From positions 19,724,240 to 19,788,239 of the forward strand of contig LS997565.1 in assembly GCA_000469685.2 (NCBI GenBank): a stretch of DNA of 64,000 nucleotides, read 5' to 3'. Each line of letters begins with the position of its first letter. The stretch's first letter is position 1. Of this stretch, positions 36,401-48,150 are shown piece by piece. A program made the translations under genes and the position numbers. Source of the stretch: Haemonchus contortus (Eukaryota; Nematoda; Chromadorea; Rhabditida; Trichostrongylidae). The notes beneath the pieces are model-generated. The model had not been told where the DNA came from, ran no database searches, and saw only the letters and a list, made by a program, of their open reading frames with translations.

Positions 36401-39400
36401 ATTCTATAGATTCTCGTACCTGGCAAGTCGTTGTGACCAGTAAGGGAGTAGAATTTCTCCTGGTTAAGCGGACCATGGCCGACCATCCACTGGTTCTGAG
36501 CAATCTCTGTGTCCTCATTGCCAGTTGTGGACTCTGTTGAGCCCCAGACACAGTTTGCCGCTCGTCGAGAAAAGTCGCAAGCAAGTTCCTAAAACCGGAG
36601 CTTATAAAATTCAGTTTTTTTTCGTATTCTAGGTCGTCAAGCTACGCCCAAACATTTTACTGCGTTCTACCGAATAAGATTGTGAGACTGCCTTAACTTT
36701 TCCTTTTATTTCTCCAGCTCCGTCGACTTCAGAAGCTCGAAGCTTTTTGGGGATGGTAAGTCCCCTTTTGTTACTCGCTCACCCACTCGCTTCCCATTTA
36801 GGCTAGCGGAGGCGTTTAAAGTTGGATGTTGCCTATACAATGAACTGCGGCAGATGTACAAGTCAGTGCTTCGTTTCTCCTATAGAAAACTGGTATCAAT
36901 TAACCGACCCCAGAAGCCCGGAAGGCCTGGATAACTTGGGCGAGAACTGATCCGAGATTTGGAAGCACGCGTGTAGTAGGGCGCCACTTATCACTGCCCT
37001 ACATCCTTCCTACACCTTCCCTATCTAGTGTCATTCTTTTGTAGGTCAGTTATGTTCATACAGTTGGCTATAATAGGTGTACGAGAAAAACAAGGAAAAG
37101 TAAGCGTTCGTTCCCATTCATAGATGTCATCTCAGATGAAGCTCATCGTCTTTTCTTAGTTACAGCTGTTATCGTTATTCCCACAGCTGCAAGTCCGATC
37201 TACTCCTTGGGAAGTGGTCGTTTGGTTACTTCGATCCTTCACCATAGTAAGATTCGCTGCGCCATCGGCTCGCGGATGCTAGGCATCCTTCTACTTCCAA
37301 AAAGTGCGATACTCCATATATGCCTGTATATTTCTCACAGAGTGGAGCTGGCGTGGTAGCGGGTGAGGTAATATCACATAAACATCATTCTGGAACCGAT
37401 TATCGGATTAATACTCGCCAAGGCCAGCAAAGTTTTCCATTCATTGGGGGATGGTTGTTAGGTACCGGACTCGACTAGGAAGATGAAGCATTAGCTTGGT
37501 CATCGGCTGATCGTCCAACTTATTATTATAGGGCAAGTACGCATTGAAAAGGCCATTACGATTATGATTAGAAGTCGAATGCGGGGCGCATTTCAGGAAC
37601 GAAACTTCTGAACGGCAAAATACTCCGTCATTTATTCTAGATATTTCTCACAACCTACATTCAAGCAATGATGGTGGGGTTAGGCCAGGAATGACTTTGC
37701 ACAGCACACGAGATGAGCCGTACAGATGAAAACCTCGCTGTTTACCTATTACCAGGACACTGAAACAGTCGATCGGAAGTGGAAAGAGTACCAAAAAGGT
37801 ATGATTCTTCTTTCAGCTTTACGAGGCACAGTTTTCATTGTGCGGCCTAGTTAAGTGGTCGCAGGGATTCCTAAACTCTACCCATTCTCTACCTTCAGAT
37901 AACATCTACAATTTTGATATAGGCCTCCAACAATGCTAACAGATAAAAGGCACATCCTCACCATGACGCACATCAACAAGAATACTCACTTCGACTTGCT
38001 TACACTGCTTGCTTGGATCATTTACCGAGATACATTTAGCAGCAGAACGCTTTCTCACCTTCGCTGAGTCGACGTTCCTGTTGAGGAGCAGACTGAGCAT
38101 TGGAGTGCTCAGGAAGTGTTCGCCAAGATCAAAGACACTCAAAGCATCGCTGCAAAGAGTGGCCCGGTAGGAGATGTCGTCAATGATCACCAGTGAATCG
38201 AAGTCCGGATTGAAGGACCGCACTCGGATGGTGATCTGAAATTCCATTCAGGTCTTTAGCATAGGAGAAGAAGGCAGGTCTACAGTACCTCGAAGTTCTT
38301 TGCAGCTTTGATGAACGATACAGAAACCGGAGCTGGACTCATTTCAGATGGCAACGCGTAGCACTCGATTTCTTCTCCCATCAGTGACATCGCGCAGGCC
38401 TCTAGTTCGACATCTCTCGTTTTCCAGAATCTGAACAAACCATCATCAGTTGGATAGGTCCAGTCTAAGTCTACTTTCACAGTACCTCAACGAAAGGGTG
38501 TTTTCTGTCTGGCTTTGGCAGTTGATAGGATCTGATCGCAGGTAATCAAGCGGTCCCTGAAAAAAAGATTAGGGAGAGTGTCATTTCCTGCAATCAGTCT
38601 TCACTTACTTTAGTGTCCTGCTCAATATACAGCAAAGCATATCTCCCTTCGGGCTCAATATAGCTGCCTGTCATATTGAACAGCAAATCGAGTGGAAGCG
38701 ACGAGGAAGACATTCTCCAAGGCTGAACGAACTGCCTTCAAGAAAGCCATAGGGTAATCAAAATAGGGGCAAACCTTGGAATTCTCTGGGCCACCTCTCC
38801 ATCGGCATGACTCGAAGTCTTTACAATCAAGGTCTGATGCGGATCGAATTGGCTTTCCCGCTGCTGCTGATACCAGTGGAGATGATTTGAAGCCATCGCC
38901 CATGTCAACTGCGGTTGATAACAATTTAACATATCTCTTTTTATGAGAACTTACTACTGAGCAACATACTTGCCACCTTGCACAGTGAAGCTCTATATAT
39001 GATATTATCGAGCATGATAAACGATCCCTCGGTGGTCGCCATGTCGTAAGCTCTGATTCCAATTCTGGAAACGCTTTCTATAGGTTGAGACCGGGGATCA
39101 AGAAGACGAATTTAAGAATTACCTGAATGGTGTTTGACGGGCCGGAATTTCGGCGTGACATTCGGTGTTCATTTTCACAGTTCCTAAAATGTTTTTTTTT
39201 CCCATAAAGGAAGGAAGTCATGCACAGAAACTAGCTGCCCGTCCCTTGTTTAACTCGGCATCTTTGCTCTGCGGAAGCAGTGACATTAGTGAAGGAGCCA
39301 TCGCAAAGTGTTGAAGGGTATGATGAATATGATGCTACAGCCTTTCCTCCCTAGCGTTAAACCCGCGCTGTCGCAGGGTCCGCTGTTCCTGTGAGCTCAT

Positions 39401-42400
39401 TCCATTTCTTTCTATGTACGGCTGCTCAGCCGTTACTTTAGCTTCGGCGAGGTCCCTCGAGGATCACTTATGATGCTACAGTAGCAGTACAAAAAGATAA
39501 GAAGTAAATAGAACTAGAAAAAAAATGGACGGTAGGAGGAAAGAGGGCCCTGTGGAGATCGTTGGGTGAAAAGCATTTAAATTCTTTCACTCAAATACTC
39601 TTTGAGAGCTTTTTTGTCCAACATCCTAGAGCTCGTTTACTATCAGGATCAAACTTCGCGCAAGCCATCAAGTCCCCATCCTTCCGTGGTCAGTTCCGTG
39701 GTCAGTTATTTAGTATTTTACCTGTCTGGGAGGATAAAAGTACTGACTTGAACATCGGCTGGCTGCTGGAAGTCATTGTATAGGCCATACGCATTCAAAG
39801 AGTGTACAACTATGAGTAGGAGCCGGACGCGTGGCCCACCTCAGAAAGGGTGACTTCCAAGGACCCTATCCTTATCATCCTTTCTTCCTTTAGCATTCAC
39901 ATAATTTGATTGATGATCGTTCCCCCATTCCTGTCCGAACTAGGGTTTTCTTGAGAAATCAGGCCCTGAGGCAACTGAACAGGTGATTTCATCCCACAAG
40001 CAGGTATGAGGGTGAGGCTTCTGTCATCATAGACTCTGTATGAGTAGCAGAAAGTTCGTATTCAGAAAAAATTCAGTCACGTGGATGACCACACGTAATT
40101 AATTGCGCGAGATGGTGACCTTCTCACAACAATCTGCACTCTACAAAGGAACTGGCCTGTTGAAAACGGCCTTTCCCACTTTCACTCAATATGCTCGGGC
40201 GTGGGACAACTGGATCGGCCAAGGTTCACCACTTTGATGAGAATTTTGATTGAGTAGGCATATATGCGTGTAAAAAACGGCAGGGAAGGGGCCCATGAAA
40301 GCCCCCAAGTAGCATTTGTCAGTAGGAGTCGTCTTCTCCTCCAATCTGAAGCGATTTCATTTATCAGCTCCAATTCGATTTTTTGCTTATATCAAAGTTG
40401 TTCGGGCAGAGGTGGTATAGTGGCAGGTGGCGCACTATATCACACGCACGGTCAGTGGTTCGAATCCTGGGTCGATGCCCACCCAGGCAAACCAAGCTTC
40501 CATCCCCCCGGGGTCGGTGAATTGGTATCAGACTCGTCTGGGAGGATAAAAGCACTGACTTGTACATCGGCTGGCCACCGCAAGTCATTGTATAGGCCAC
40601 ATACGCACTCATTACGCCACTACGATCCTGAGTGGAAGTGGAGTGCGTGGGATCACCCGAAAATCGGGTTCGATCAACGCCAAGGACTTTAAAGCATTTT
40701 ATATCCTTCACACCTGAACTCCGGGAATATTGAAGGATCTCGCTCTCTCCTCAAGCTCTCGTGATATGTTTAGAACCTAGCACTCAGAGAGAGAATGAGA
40801 GGTAGGGTAATGCTGCAGCCAGCAGCCAACGAGTTGTCCATAGGATGAAGCTGCTGTGTCGAACTTTTCATATGAGGTTTACTCATTCGTCTTTGAGGTT
40901 TTGTAAGCTTCAACCACGTCGGTAGGGCCTCTGTTATCCAAGGTTCCAAGGTCTCATAGTCATGTTGAAGAACCTTGCAGACCATTCCCAAGTATTCTTG
41001 GATTAGGATTTTTGAGGGATCGAATTTTCTCCACAGCGCTGTCGCTGGATTCGCTGTCTGGATGATAGCCGTCAGGCGACAACTCTTCCAGCCTGGGAGA
41101 CCTGTCATGGAAGTTGCTTGGTAGGGTTTCAGCAAACCGGTTTATTACTCAGTACCAGTTACCTCGAGTCGAGCTTATAAAGAATCGAACTTCTCACGTT
41201 CGCATAGATGACTAACGGAAGACGGTATCCCACTTTTCCGCTCCTAGGCTTTGGCTCCTTAGGCCGCTAATGAACCAACAACAGCTGTTTGGTGGACTTC
41301 ATTTCAAATTAGTTGATAATGACTTTCATTTTTTGAACGAACTTCAAAAATAGATAGAACTATTGAAAGCCGAAACCCCTGGAGGAAGTCGGATTGAGGA
41401 AGTATGGGGAGCCTTTGAAGAGACTGAATTCCATTTATTTTTTCATTTGTCTACCGCGATGTTCCAGCTATGTGGTACAGCTGACTTGAATCAATCTTTC
41501 CGTTGTTGATCAGGATCTAAACCTTCTGAAGGGCAGCAAATGCAGCACAACACCTTCGAAAGGCTTCCTCACTCTCATGTTTGGTGTTTCCAAGGAAGGC
41601 ATGGAAAATACATGAAACAGTAGAGTGGGCAGCCACAGATACCAAGGTATAAGGGGTGTCGAAGAGTTGTTGGTTGTATCACTCACTACATCACTGGCCG
41701 TCTGCCTTTCGTAGCTAGGGAGGAGCTTTCAGAAAGAATTTCGGAATTACAGAATTATACCAAGTTTTCGAGAATGTCCAGCTTCGGGCGCTGTACATCG
41801 GTAGGGATAGCCATAACTGGAGCAAATGCAACAAAAGAGTATTTTCTAACAAAAAAGATTTCGACAAGGTACAGGTTTGCTCCCATGCTTTTGATTTTTC
41901 ACTGTTTCCAAGATACTCAAGAAGCTTGCTCTCAACCTATGCGCGTGAAAGATAAGTCTAACTGAGGTGCCGGAGTATGGGCTCAAAAAGAATTAATAGA
42001 AGTGGCTTACCGCAATCTACGTAGGGTTTCTCGTAAAGCATTTTGTAATCTCCACCAGGTCGGTCTTCAAATAGTACGATCTCCACTTGAGCGCTGTTGT
42101 ATGCCCAATATCTGCAATCGCTTTGCTTTAGGTGAACTCGTTAATAGAGCACTAAAAGGGAGGGAACCTACGTGAAAGTGAGATTTCCGGTGGCATTTTG
42201 ACATCCAATCGGTGAGGAAATGTATATGGCTGATTGTTCCTCTCTCTTTTTGTCACCAGTGAAAATCATCTTCTCCCCTGAATCATACCTTCTAGAACGA
42301 TTTTCTCATGTCCATTCTCTCTCGATTCCTATTCAAAAATGAGCTGCTACAGCTACATATAATACCACCCGACCACTATAGGTTAGATGGGTCTTCTTGG

Positions 42401-42783
42401 TGTGTCTGATCGTCAACTATATACAATTTTTAGTTATTCGTATATGTTCGATAGGTACTAAGCCCTTCTTGATTGTTTACGATGACTGCGTCTCTCTCTC
42501 TATACAAGTTAAGGCGCGTGAAGTGACACGCATGAATAAATAAATAAATAAATAAATAAATAATGGGCTTGGACCTGTGTACACTCACCTTGAAGGACCT
42601 TCGTAGGGCCTGGTCCGACTCGCAGCGCCGGAAACTCGGTGAAATCGATTTTTTCGAAGAGATAAAAGTCGAGTGAGTCGAATCCCAATCTGTTTTCCAT
42701 GTTTTTCCAACGACATTTTTTTGGTTCTGCGAAATTGCAGTCCAAGTCAGATGAGTGTCGGATGTGTCGGTCTTTCGAAAAGG
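30438..42783 (-). CDS. Multi-MAM-domain extracellular protein (both ends unresolved)
   Basis: Exons in reading order: 42589-42783, 42172-42277, 42011-42111, 39123-39183, 38970-39052, 38775-38908, 38609-38731, 38486-38556, 38289-38430, 38059-38235, 36420-36588, 36119-36249, 35893-36057, 30805-31045, 30694-30788, 30438-30554. Phases agree at every junction, giving about 700 aa. Four MAM-like units are seen, starting DLDCNFAEPKKCRW, DLDCKDFESCRW, LACDFSRRAANCVW and LLSCDFLRDHACLY. The first three end in the MAM signature FIMLDNIIYRASLC, VIIDDISYRATLC or MVIVDDISVQGELC; the fourth is cut off before it. MAM domains mediate adhesion in secreted or membrane proteins; several N-x-S/T sites fit an extracellular location. 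Which C. elegans gene it matches I cannot say. The signal peptide exon and C-terminus were not found; a minus-strand MLFPVLLILLFSFGTHS near 44534 is a possible signal peptide. Introns hold SINEs, and one holds an opposite-strand gene. Confidence 0.82.
31413..31650 (-). repeat. Degenerate SINE copy
   Basis: Reverse SINE with a decayed body. The left end keeps TTGATTAATCCCGT and CTTCCATTCAG, and the right end keeps GCACTACACCACCTCCGCC. Confidence 0.7.
32655..32775 (-). repeat. SINE 5' fragment with B box
   Basis: Only the tRNA-like head and proximal body remain: GGAAGGCCTGATTGGCTCA, TGGGATTCGAACCTGCGACC (B-box complement) and CCACTCAACCAACTCCGCCC. Confidence 0.75.
34008..34708 (+). CDS. Unrecognised coiled-coil protein, 3' exons, nested in a MAM-gene intron
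   Basis: Three plus-strand exons chain in phase: 34008-34257, 34319-34506, 34586-34708 (stop TGA 34706). The first encodes NDIRTKTGITDKAMGEMNAV followed by a heptad-rich segment (GLERKMEKWNRRLDRLEGSI), probably a coiled coil. The second is acidic and aromatic (FTKLPPEYWKAWLAGKRVLL, then LDLERELYEDN). The third ends KSALNTRARASSNRTGVETV. All three have good nematode splice signals (TTTCAG, ATTCAG, TTCTAG acceptors). A further exon of about 30 bases near 33895-33925 (FSPFRSKVK) would fit phase 0. The 5' part was not found. I do not recognise the family; the coiled coil recalls C-terminal assembly domains of tetrameric channels, but no membrane segment is visible upstream. Confidence 0.55.
34931..35016. 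other. 86-nt hairpin
   Basis: Inverted repeat with arms of about 35 nt. The left arm begins TTCGCACCTC and ends CTAGAGGTTGGAGGTGC. The right arm begins GCACCTCAACCTCTAG and ends GAGGTGCGAA. The arms pair except for a 9-nt internal stretch and one bulged base, and the loop is about 15 nt (AGTAGTGGGTCAAAG). Size and shape resemble a microRNA precursor or a very small MITE. It lies 220 bp after the stop of the nested gene. Confidence 0.6.
35017..35892. other. MAM-gene intron, right part: no confident exon
   Basis: A 147-codon minus-strand ORF (34994-35437) is open here, but another minus frame is also open for about 97 codons. Neither shows a domain motif, so I do not call it. The rest is AT-rich. 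Confidence 0.4.
36803..37015 (-). repeat. Degenerate SINE copy
   Basis: Reverse SINE in the MAM intron 36589-38058. Recognised by GTTGCCTATACAATGAACTG, CTGGTATCAATTAACCGACC and GGAAGGCCTGGATAACTTGG. The head is decayed (CACTGCCCTACATCCTTCC). Confidence 0.65.
37440..37600 (+). repeat. Very diverged SINE body (tentative)
   Basis: Faint similarity to the distal SINE body: GGTACCGGACTCGACTAGGA for GGTATCAGACTCGTCTGGGA, then GCATTAGCTTGGTCATCGGC and GGCCATTACGATTATGATTAGAAGTCGAATGCG with interruptions. It could be coincidence. Confidence 0.35.
39690..39840 (+). repeat. SINE 3'-body fragment
   Basis: The plus-orientation distal half only: CTGTCTGGGAGGATAAAAG, ACTGACTTGAACATCGGCTGG, AAGTCATTGTATAGGCC and GAGTAGGAGCCGGACGCGTGG. 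The tRNA-like head is missing. It lies in the large MAM intron 39184-42010. Confidence 0.7.
40406..40700 (+). repeat. tRNA-derived SINE, best preserved copy
   Basis: The head contains an RNA polymerase III A box (TGGTATAGTGG, 40413-40423) and a perfect B box (GGTTCGAATCC, 40457-40467) at tRNA-like spacing, so it derives from a tRNA gene. The body follows: CCCACCCAGGCAAACCAAGC, GGTATCAGACTCGTCTGGG, AGGATAAAAGCACTGACTTG, AAGTCATTGTATAGGCC. The 3' end reads GTTCGATCAACGCCAAGG then ACTTTAAAGCA. It is about 290 bp. The 70-nt head is not a folding tRNA (no acceptor complement), so this is not an annotated tRNA gene. Reference copy for all SINE entries in this window. Confidence 0.9.
40701..42010. 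other. MAM-gene intron, no exon recognised
   Basis: The remainder of the 2.8 kb intron between exons 42011-42111 and 39123-39183. A 121-codon minus ORF (40770-41135) has no domain motif, and a second frame overlaps it. No repeat recognised. Confidence 0.45.
42535..42563. repeat. (ATAA)n microsatellite
   Basis: About seven tandem ATAA units in the MAM intron, 25 bp downstream of the donor of exon 42589-42783. Confidence 0.9.
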
Positions 42784-45700
42784 CTGAAATTCTGAGTCTT
42801 AGCCGCTTTCAATTCGATCTTCTATGTGATTTTACTGATTCATGATTTAACATTGTGAGAAAGGGTATTGGTCCAGCAGTCATACTCTTCCGAGACCCTG
42901 ACTTATCTTGCCCTCATTACTAATGAAAGTAAAAGTACTTATTATTAATGAATGTACTTGGCAAATCAATGAATAAAAGAGCATATTTTAGGTTTTTCTC
43001 GAAGATTCCGATTGATTTTTTGAAATTTCGAAATCCCGTTTCGAGAATTCTCCGACACATTGATTCACCCTCTGACTAGATCGCGGGTGGTGTGGGGACA
43101 ATGCGTAGCAAGCATGCTTTTGGAAGCGGATATCCCTTTCGACGTATCGTAAAAAGAAATGAACTGTCACCACGAAGGACGCGACCCAATGACCTATGAA
43201 ATCTTTTGTCAGCACGAAAAAAATGGAGAAAATGAGAACAATATTTAGCAAAGGTGAAATGGATCGAAATGTGACGTCGTAGCCCTCAGTCACGCGTCAC
43301 GACTAAACGGTCTCAAAGCTCCAGCTGAGTAGATATTGTTTTGGTGATCAGTAGATGGGTCTCAGATGTCAAGACATATTCGTTACTGGGATCTGATTTA
43401 TCTGCGGAGGGTCAATGCTTTAGCCATTCCAGTGAATCGGATGTAAGGTAACTCATACCCATACCCATATTACCCATATCATACAATGTACTGAGCATGT
43501 TCCGGCAGCAATAAATCCATTCGGCAAATCAATTGAGTAACTTCACTAGAAATTACGGTGAGGTCAGGAAGGAGGCAGGATTGCTCACTGTACGCTGAAG
43601 TTAGCTTCTGTGTGGTCGATCTAACGCACCGGCTTTTTAGATTAAGGTAAGCCTCTCGTATGCCGGGTCCGGGGGCCTCCTAGTCTAAAGAATTGTCTTT
43701 GGTTTACCATACCTTGTAAGAGAATCAATCTCGGCGGTTTTTCGACTTTCAGGCTCTCACGGAGGCGAACTTGCTGTTAGCCCCATAAAGTTTGAAGTCT
43801 TAGAAAGGCTGAGGCAAGCATACGTAGTAACTTCTTTTTGCTGGGAAACGGTCCATCTAGTTTCCGATCTTATTTCGTCGTTTCTGCCCAAGCTGGATTC
43901 TTCGTAGTAAGATCGGTGTGATAGTAACTAATAGCTGTGGCTTCCTACTGACAACTGTGGGTCGCAACAAGTTTCCAGCGGAACCCGTTCCCCTGTTATC
44001 AGGCGCAGGAGGCTCAGTAGCATACGTATGGGTCAGCGATCACTCCAATCCCGACGATCACGCTTCACTTTCCGGTTTGGAACTGATTACGCACCTTAGC
44101 CGTCTCTATCACCTACAGGCGCGATTTTGTAAAAACCGATCGCTAATCCTCTCTCAGTTCTATTCAGCGACGAGACTTGAAAGGGAAACACAACCAAATC
44201 ACCATCATGGAAGTACCAAGGCGGTTGAACTGCAGCTGCCTTAGCCTGTCTACCTTTTAAACCAGAAATTTATCGGGAGAAAGGAGTACAGAACCTAAAC
44301 GACTGGTTGCAGGTGCGATTTGTGATGGGATTGACCGCACTTGCTTGATGAAACCTGGCGAAAAAGGGAATGGAATCTGGGGGGACAACAAGAAGTCTTA
44401 GCCGGTAAACTGAATAGATGAAAGTGAACTAAGAACAAAAATGAGAACGATTCGTGGAACGAAAGAAATAAATTGTGTGTAGATGAATGGGTTCCAAATG
44501 AAAAAAGTAAAATCAGGAGAACTGGAAATAGCATACGAAGTTCCCAATCTTGACTCTTTTCTTTCAAGCATCTTTGGATCCACAGAACTGAAATTTTTAG
44601 GTCGATGGTAACATATCCGTTTCAAGTGCCTGTTCCATGACTAGAAGATTGGAGAATTCAGGAAGATCCAATCGTTTGATAAGATAGATTAATCCGCAAC
44701 TGCAGGCATTTACCATATTCTCACCAATTGTCTGTGGGTACTTTGGGCTATAGCCAACTGTAATTGATTATGATAAAACGGTAAGGCCAAAAAAAGAGGT
44801 AGTAAGAATGGATTGAATGTCTTCGATGCAGTCGCAGCGTAAGAATGAAGGAAGATCCATCTGAACATCTCTTTGATTACTCTCATTCCTGTTAGGCGAC
44901 CTAGGTACACCCTGTAAAAATCTTTCCTCTTAAGCTTTCAAGACCACGTCCCATGCTTTTATTTGGAAGTTGTAGAGCGCAAATCCGAAGCTGAGGTAAA
45001 TACAGACGGCGTGCATGCAATGCGATACCCTGTAAACTCGATCCGATACAGTAATGTGCAAATCTTCCATTAAAATCTCGAAGAGAAGTGATTTTTGGCC
45101 TCATCTCCTGACATCAGGACTGTAGTAGCACTATGTCGCCATTATGGCTGCATCCCTTACCGACGGAGTTTATATAGAGGATAGAAACAGGTAATTTCTA
45201 CCGATAAGTACGCATGGCTCAAGGATCAAGTCTTGGGATGTAGCACTCAGGCCAACCAATGTGGCGGCTAAGTAATACCAGACCAATTTAAAACGAACAA
45301 TACAGAAGATAAACTCACAAACATGAAGTTCAACAGAATTTGAACATGTTCCGCAAATATAGGAAAAAATGCACGAATCAACGTTCTCACCCGAGCTTCA
45401 GTTTATTTAAGAGAGGGATATGGAAGAATAAGATATATGATGTGAAAAACATATGTGTTTCTATGTAGCACGTATTTCGAATGTTCCAAGTAGTCATGAG
45501 CTGTTTGTATAAGAAACTGAGCACTGTCATTGTGAAGACATCAAGAAAAAATGGATTAGGGTAATCTCTACGCATGAAAACTTACAGTTTTCTTTCAGAC
45601 CACCGGGGATCCACTCAATTCCGAGATGCTCTCTCAGTTTATCCCGCTCCGCTTCATATCCGGGCATGCATGCTGAGCCTGGAAAGGAGGAGCCTAACTG

Positions 45701-47965
45701 TCCTGCACTCTCATTTACTATGTAACTTTGGGCAAAAGACGAATAAGGCAGACAGAGTTGATCGACAAATTGTCAAAGTCGTTTGTAATAAGGAAGTAGT
45801 AGGGTAAGGGCCAATTGGCTAAGCAGTTGGACGCTCTCGGAAATTACACTGAAGGGCACAGAAGGTATGAACTCTCAATAAAAGTGGATTTGACTTACCA
45901 AATCGGATAAGAATAACCAACAGGAATGCTGACGGCCGTGTCATTTCCTGAGCAAATTGGGGGTAATAATCAGCAGAAACAAAGTCTAGCGATTGTGATG
46001 TATGAGTGCGTGTCTGTAAGAGAACCCGTTAGTGAAGAGTGCCCGCCTTGACGAAAGAAGCCAGAACAGGAGCCCGACGGGGAGTGGGAAATCTCGAACC
46101 AAAGCTGAAGTCGGATAGTGAAAAAGCATGCGTCCAGCTTCCCGCCTCGATCCTTCAAATGGGCATGAGCGTAATCGAGTGGTTGAAATGACCTCCTCCT
46201 CTGTTCTCTATTGTTGACCATCTTTTAAAAGGAAATCGCTTTGTTCCGTCTCCTCCGAAACCTAATAATGCTGTGAGAAACCTCCGTACATTGGTCGTAC
46301 GTTGCGATTGAAAAAATATTGTTGCGATTCCTGATGAGAGAAAATGTGAGGATAATATAATAATAATTAATAATAGTGATAATTTTAATGAATCCTTCTT
46401 AAACAAACGTGAACGATAAATGTTTAACTGCTTTCCCGAAGACCATGGTAAACTGAGACTCGTTAGTGGCATAGTTCACGATGAAAGAGAAGGCTTCTGA
46501 GTTCTACCTCGGGTGAATCCCATGTATAGCCTTAGGGACGCTGTCGGGTCAAAAACGTTTAAAATAGGGTGCTGTAAGGGCCCTAAAACCAAGTCGGCGT
46601 GATCACCCAAAACGGACGAGTTTCTGAATGTTGTAAAAGTTGTAGAGACTGCACCATTCGCACCGGGACCCACACCTTGACGCAGGCAGCTTACCGAAAT
46701 CAGCAGTATGCAATCTCTCAGCTTGTACAAATATCCCTTCCATGCAACTTCTGCCGTCGCATTCTCGTTCAAAACCTCATTTCACTTCTTTTTGAAAGTC
46801 TTTTATCTCTCTAAATATGCAGACTTCCCGGTCTTTTCGCCCTTTGTGCACCACTCTGGACCATCACTGGAGATTAGGGTGCCTAGCAAATTTCTCCAAT
46901 GAATTAAGCATGTTACTCCGACCACATTTATTTGTTTATTAAAGTTAGTGTGGCAGCTAAACAAACAAATGTAATAGGAAACCAGTGAAACATATCACAA
47001 CTGAATGAGTGAGATGAATTTGCGACCTTTTCTCTTTTGAATCAGAGCATGTGGATGGAATGAGATTGAGACCAGGGTGCTTGAGACCTTGGCAAAAGTT
47101 CGCCGGGTATTAGAACGAACAACTGTTAGGGACTTGAAAGAATCTAAGACGATCATGAAGCTAAGAATGCTGTTGGCCATTAGAAGATTAAGCCTTTCCT
47201 TCCTCCATTCGGGAGCTTTCAAACAAAATATTGTTCTGCCCAGTACTACAAGGAATGTCAAGATATTTGTCTGGTGGAAGCGAAAGATTAGCTTGCAAGC
47301 GAAATTATTCTGCACTTGCATTTCTGTAACAAGGCGTCTGGAACAGGCTTGACCGGCGTCTACACCTATGAATGGCCGTGTTATGACGGCCCTGTTAAGG
47401 CTGCGACATTCACTATGGAAGTTAGGACGTCGACGAATAGTCTATGTTAAAGGTAGCCAGACGGTTATAAAGCATCATTTACGAATAGCATTTCGTGCTA
47501 CTTCTTTCAAGCCATATATCTGTGTTTTAAGATCCGGTGATTTTTGCCCTTTTGCTCCATTTTTGCACTATTTTCCGCCACTGTTACAGCCATTATTTCA
47601 TCTAAGTAACACAGAAATGTCTGAACTGTGCCTTTTGAAAATATGGCGACCATAGATTTTGAATGCTCCCAACAAAATGCTAAGATTATTCGAAAGAAGA
47701 ACTTCGAGAAGATTAAAAGCCCTTTCGAAATGCCTACGTCACAGAAAATTCAATATGCCTGAAAAAGAGAAGAGTTCTGTCATAGAGGAAACCTATGGAT
47801 CGTACTTCACCATGAGATCCATGCCATCCCAGGCGATACGATGGATTACTAACACGTTTACTCGAACATATGACACGAGTTTATTCCGTTTAGAAACAAA
47901 TTGATTTATACTTCGCCAGTAACAAGACTCATAATCGCTGAAAAGATTTCAATAATATTTTGAGG
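42784..47965. other. Upstream region of the MAM gene; no confident exon
   Basis: About 5 kb that should contain the MAM gene's 5' exons. Two weak minus-strand candidates exist. One is a hydrophobic segment near 43180-43290 (SISPLLNIVLIFSIFFVLTK) that ends at a phase-matching donor but lacks an ATG. The other is a signal-peptide-like MLFPVLLILLFSFGTHS near 44534. Segments 46590-46890 and 47350-47650 weakly resemble repeat B (TTGTAGAGACTGCACCATTC near 46630). No SINE lies here. Confidence 0.4.
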
Positions 47966-48150
47966 GGGCGCGGAAGTGGCGTAGTGGCAAGTGGCGCACT
48001 ATCACACCTGCATGGTCACCGGCTCGGATCCTGGGTCGATATCCGCCTATGCTAACCAGGCCTTCCATCTCTCAGGAGTCGGTAAAGTGGTACCAGATCC
48101 ATCTAGAAGGATAAAAGCACTGAACTGTACATTGTATAGACCACATGCAG
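47966..48150 (+). repeat. tRNA-derived SINE copy, 5' part
   Basis: The plus-orientation head has an A box (TGGCGTAGTGG) and a mutated B box (GGCTCGGATCC). The body follows (GGCCTTCCATCTCTCAGGAG, GGATAAAAGCACTGAACTG, ATTGTATAGACCACATGC) and then loses similarity, so the 3' end is truncated. Confidence 0.82.

Noticed and set aside
40406..40480. Functional tRNA gene
   Set aside because: A and B boxes are present, but there is no acceptor stem pairing or clear anticodon arm, and the same head recurs at a dozen sites attached to a constant body, so it is a SINE.
40770..41135. 121-codon minus-strand ORF in a MAM intron
   Set aside because: No family resemblance; the flanking MAM exons join in phase without it.
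43180..43293. Hydrophobic minus-strand segment as first MAM exon
   Set aside because: The donor phase fits, but the frame has a stop just upstream and no ATG, so it cannot be the start exon as read.
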